From Tritrichomonas musculus (Eukaryota; Parabasalia; Tritrichomonadida; Tritrichomonadidae), in contig JAPFFF010000268.1 in assembly GCA_039105265.1 (NCBI GenBank), positions 1 to 28,419 on the forward strand: a stretch of 28,419 nt of DNA, given 5' to 3'. Numbering within the stretch: position 1 is the first letter of the stretch; each line of letters begins with the position of its first letter. The notes beneath the pieces are model-generated. The model was not told where the DNA came from. It saw only the letters and a list, made by a program, of their open reading frames with translations, and did not search any database. Shown piece after piece: positions 25,132 through 28,419 of the stretch. Both the position numbers and the translations under genes were made by a program.

Positions 25132-28100
25132 AGTTAGAAGTCGATGAAGAATCTGAAAAATCTGAAACATCATTAAGAATCATTCCCTCTGAATTGGCTT
25201 TTCTCCAATAAGGAACAGAACCTGAGTTAACAAGGACATCGTTGTCACTATCTGAGGAATCATCAGTAGAGGTTTTCGAAAAAGAACTATCAATAATAGG
25301 AGTAGAATGGTTACTGTCATCATTGATAAGTTGGTCCCAAGTATTATCATCAATGGAATTCATAGAACAATTCTGATAATCGGATTGAGATTGGATATCA
25401 GAAGAGGAAAGTTGATCATCAGAGTTTACTGAATTATCAGAATTAACTGAGATGTCGGTATAGTTATGAGTTTGGTTGTTGGAAACAACAATGTTGTTGT
25501 GTGCAGGAGGATACCAATGATAAGCTATGAACATCGATTCGCGTAAAGATGTGATAACCATTTGCTTTGCTATTTTCTTCCAGTCTGCTTCCGTGCCAGT
25601 AATTCTTTTCAACTCATCTAACGTTTCACTGGGAATAGCACCAAGAGAAGATACAACGATTACAAAGAAATCAACATCGCAATTGAATTGAACTTTACAA
25701 TCTTCGATGAGTGATTTGTATTTGTTCAACTTCTGTTGTCTTCTAAGATTGAGAGTTGAAATTGTACCATGTTCATCATCGTCAGTCAACATTCCATAAG
25801 GAATCGTAATTTCAACGATGTGCAATTTGTCATTCTTCCACCAGAAAAGATCTGGTTTAAGATCAGCATTCTCACCTTCAAGTCGTCCGCCGTCGCGGCT
25901 CCGAACGACCTGGTTAGAATGAACTATGGCACGTTTATGATCAGTAATGTATTTATTGATAATAAGAGCAATGGCATCGTGTCTTTTAGTAAATTCGTGT
26001 TTTCTATAAGAGCAACCATTTAGCAAATGGTGAATGGTTTCGATCTGTCCACAACATTTACAATTGCCGTCATCTTGTCTATGAGTTTGTCTTCTTTTCA
26101 TACTGCCTGTAAAGAGAGAACCAAGTCTGGCTTTAAATGAAAAATTAACAATAGAATCAGCAGCGTTAACTCTTTGTGAAATGTAGAAATTGCTAATAGG
26201 AGAATTCTTCAGTGTTTCGAAAGTATGTCCTTTTAATCTATTCTTAAGAAGTGAAGATATGTGTCTCTTTTGAATCACTTTCATGATTAACTTCATAACT
26301 TTCATGTAATTAACTTTGATTTCAGTTTGCTCGTCATCAGTGTTCAAAGGTTTAATTAAAAAACCGGTATCGTCATGATTCATTTGAAGATTGAGATCGT
26401 GCAAGGCTTTAACAGTGCGTGAAAGAAGGTTCGAAGTTCCGCACCGATTGTTGCCTTTAATTGCACCAAATTCGGTCACGGGCACATGCAAAAAAGGTGA
26501 ATCATCTTGGACATCAGCATCACGAAATTGCATTTCATCATTGTCTGAAGCAGTGATGAAGTGCTTGACGTTTTTGTCCTTAGATTCGTGCATTCCCATA
26601 TATAAGCGAATTGTAAGTGCTTTATGTCTTTCAGACAAGCATTGTAAGTTTAAACCACCATCATGTTTGGAAGAATAAAACCAATCCGTTGGAACACCAG
26701 CTATACCGATTTTTTTTGAGATGCGTCCTCGTATGAATTCATCTAATTCATTGAGTTTGGTCGTAGAAACTGCGTTGATCATCAATTCATAATCCAATTG
26801 AGGGAGTATGAACTTTTTGATAGCATCTACTGATTGCATCGTCCTCAGGGCACTAGATGTGATTTTGCTCACATCTCTTTTGAGGTCAAGGATTTTTTGA
26901 AAGATGTGATGTTTTCTTCGAGAGAGTTTAGCCGCTAGAGGTAAACCCAAGTAGTGTAAAGAACCTTGAATGCTGATATTTTTAACAGATTCCCCGTTAA
27001 TTGAAAAGTGATTCTGCATTGAAGCTCGAGTTCTGTTGTCCATTGTGAATGCAAATGAAGCACACTTGTTCACATTAATTTTCATGTTGCCTGCATATTT
27101 ACAAAACGATTGAACGACATCGATGAGATTATTCATGCCCATTTCTGAATCAGAAAAGAGAACAATGTCGTCAGCATAAGCCTGGACAGAAGTAGATCTG
27201 TCATACCAGTGATAACCCTCATCTTGTGCAAGGTCATTTAATTTGACCAATAACGGTTCTATTCCAACATTGAACAATGTAGGGCTAAGTGGGCAACCCT
27301 GTTTGACACCTTTGGCAAATTCAATTTCATCACTAATGCGTCCATTAGAGACGATTCTGGTGGAAGCGTTTTTATAAGATGCAAGAATGCTCTTGACAAA
27401 AAGTTTGTCAAAACCGAGGTCCAGAAGGTTCTTCTTAAAGAGTTCATGTGGGATTGACCCAAAGGCATCCTTGAAATCTATCGTCAAAATGTAAAGATTC
27501 TTCTGATGTCGAGCTGCATGATGAATCATCTCATCAGCGGTAACGATATGCTCTGCGGCACCAGAAGGAATTTTCATAAAACCTTTCTGTTGGCAATTAA
27601 TGAATCTCCTGTATTCATTTAAAGTTTGGAGAGTGCGTGAGATATGGCACATTATAATTCTGTATAGAGTGGATGTTATGGTGATCGGTCTCCAAGATCT
27701 AGTGTTGTTGACTTCACCTTTCTTGTATAGCATTATCGTTTTACAAGATTTAAGAATGGACGGGAAACTACCAGTTGATAACATTACATTCAGAGTCGTT
27801 TTGATAATGCGCGTTGAAACATCATTGCCTAGCTTCCAGATGGAATTACAAATACCATCACAGCCAACCGCAGAAAGGTTAGATCTACTTTTGATCGCAT
27901 CTTTAATGGATTTATCCGACATGAGAAGCTCAGTGAAATACGAGTTGTCTTCATCTGAAAGAATATGATCAAGTGTGAATTTTTGGCGAGGTTCGAAGTC
28001 CGCGACCTCACTCCAAGCCTTGCCATAGTCTTCCACAAAACTTTCGACTGGAACGGTGCATTCAGGGGTATCACTGTTAAGAATGAACCAATCGAGAGTT

Positions 28101-28417
28101 TTTTTGGAGTCTTCTTGATAAGCTTTCTGGATGAATTTCTTGTAACCATCGGATGAGTTCTCTTTGTATTTCGACTCAAGGTCAAATAATTTCGCTTTGA
28201 GGAATGATAGTTTATCTTCGAAATTACCTGCGTTGAGAATTGCATCCACTGTATCAATGTCACGACCTCCCACGAGTACCACAAAATCGTCAGGAGCGCG
28301 TGAAAGGAAGTCAATTAATTTATCTTTCAGGTCGGCAATCAGATTTAAAGTTGGCTGATCATTAATGTCGCCTTCAGTCAAAGTGTGCAGCAACTCAATG
28401 CCGGCAGTGAATTTGCT
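25124..28417 (-). CDS. LINE reverse transcriptase with restriction-like endonuclease (5' partial)
   Basis: The frame is open to the window edge, so the true start is outside; residues are counted from the codon at 28393. The RT domain covers about 190-480: an early motif SNLSAVGCDGI, motif A LTIDFKDAFGSIP (D306), KGVKQGCPLSPTLFN, and catalytic YADD at 406-409. After the thumb region comes a CCHC zinc motif, C778-x2-C781-x6-H788-x5-C794, and a restriction-like endonuclease with K846-P-D848 and E861 (KPDLFWW, IVEITIPYG), then a KLNKYKSLIED segment. RT plus C-terminal RLE, without an apurinic endonuclease, defines the R2/NeSL/CRE-type LINEs, which use target-primed reverse transcription and often insert at specific sites. 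An unusual Ser/Asp/Asn-rich acidic tail of about 125 residues ends the protein. Confidence 0.93.
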   Translation of the reverse strand, partial: SKFTAGIELLHTLTEGDINDQPTLNLIADLKDKLIDFLSRAPDDFVVLVGGRDIDTVDAILNAGNFEDKLSFLKAKLFDLESKYKENSSDGYKKFIQKAYQEDSKKTLDWFILNSDTPECTVPVESFVEDYGKAWSEVADFEPRQKFTLDHILSDEDNSYFTELLMSDKSIKDAIKSRSNLSAVGCDGICNSIWKLGNDVSTRIIKTTLNVMLSTGSFPSILKSCKTIMLYKKGEVNNTRSWRPITITSTLYRIIMCHISRTLQTLNEYRRFINCQQKGFMKIPSGAAEHIVTADEMIHHAARHQKNLYILTIDFKDAFGSIPHELFKKNLLDLGFDKLFVKSILASYKNASTRIVSNGRISDEIEFAKGVKQGCPLSPTLFNVGIEPLLVKLNDLAQDEGYHWYDRSTSVQAYADDIVLFSDSEMGMNNLIDVVQSFCKYAGNMKINVNKCASFAFTMDNRTRASMQNHFSINGESVKNISIQGSLHYLGLPLAAKLSRRKHHIFQKILDLKRDVSKITSSALRTMQSVDAIKKFILPQLDYELMINAVSTTKLNELDEFIRGRISKKIGIAGVPTDWFYSSKHDGGLNLQCLSERHKALTIRLYMGMHESKDKNVKHFITASDNDEMQFRDADVQDDSPFLHVPVTEFGAIKGNNRCGTSNLLSRTVKALHDLNLQMNHDDTGFLIKPLNTDDEQTEIKVNYMKVMKLIMKVIQKRHISSLLKNRLKGHTFETLKNSPISNFYISQRVNAADSIVNFSFKARLGSLFTGSMKRRQTHRQDDGNCKCCGQIETIHHLLNGCSYRKHEFTKRHDAIALIINKYITDHKRAIVHSNQVVRSRDGGRLEGENADLKPDLFWWKNDKLHIVEITIPYGMLTDDDEHGTISTLNLRRQQKLNKYKSLIEDCKVQFNCDVDFFVIVVSSLGAIPSETLDELKRITGTEADWKKIAKQMVITSLRESMFIAYHWYPPAHNNIVVSNNQTHNYTDISVNSDNSVNSDDQLSSSDIQSQSDYQNCSMNSIDDNTWDQLINDDSNHSTPIIDSSFSKTSTDDSSDSDNDVLVNSGSVPYWRKANSEGMILNDVSDFSDSSSTSNCE

Positions 28418-28419
28418 AG

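Larger units (their letters stand above)
25041..28419 (-). mobile_element. LINE A: 3' part of an R2/NeSL-like RLE LINE
   Basis: A minus-strand reverse transcriptase plus restriction-like endonuclease ORF with a 3' UTR of about 83 bp. The 5' part, expected to include zinc fingers like those of LINE B, lies beyond the right window edge. The frame is unbroken over more than 1090 codons, so the copy may be intact and young. Confidence 0.85.

Noticed and set aside
1-28419. tRNA, rRNA or spliceosomal-intron-containing host genes
   Set aside because: No cloverleaf, rRNA core or consensus intron borders interrupting a recognisable host gene were seen.

Overview
The window is eukaryotic mobile DNA: nearly all of it belongs to two kinds of selfish element, and no host gene, tRNA or rRNA was recognised. 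The organism cannot be fixed from sequence alone. Low GC, no introns, standard stop codons, a Maverick/Polinton with long intronless genes, and initiator-like TCA(C/T)(A/T) motifs a few bases before some start codons fit a trichomonad (parabasalid) protist best. This is inference.

Region 1 (1 to about 18,930) is a Maverick/Polinton, a virus-like self-synthesising DNA element, treated here as a fossil. Its left end lies outside the window. In order it holds: a protein-primed family B DNA polymerase with an embedded HNH-type zinc domain (+), an FtsK/HerA-type packaging ATPase (-), a 43-residue membrane peptide (-), four small genes of unknown role on both strands, an amphipathic basic 84-residue protein resembling minor virion or membrane-active proteins (-), the major capsid protein region (+), a KilA-N protein (+), an RVE-type integrase (+), two unknown genes (+), a large 885-residue protein (-), a 1101-residue fibre-like protein (+) and two small genes (-). 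Packing is tight: start codons of one divergent pair are 5 bp apart, and stops of one convergent pair are 1 bp apart. The element looks almost whole as far as it is visible, with about one break, so it is probably young. No maturation protease was recognised; it may lie to the left.

Region 2 (about 18,930 to 28,419) has higher GC and reads on the minus strand. At the right is the 3' part of a LINE (LINE A) of the R2/NeSL-like type, with reverse transcriptase (YADD) and a C-terminal restriction-like endonuclease. Its 3' UTR is followed (minus sense) by three head-to-tail units of about 875 bp that share their 3' end with the LINE. After the last unit comes a 1143-residue ORF with three C2H2 zinc fingers and an 18-residue repeat, probably the 5' part of a second copy (LINE B). 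That ORF stops at the Polinton boundary, so the Polinton may have inserted into LINE B.

The most unusual signal is a set of short GC-rich hairpins, mostly with 3-nt loops, scattered in and between Polinton genes. Two pairs of sites are clearly related in sequence. They differ mainly in their loops, and in one case by an exchanged stem base pair that keeps pairing. This looks like a small dispersed hairpin element or a repeated structured-RNA motif.
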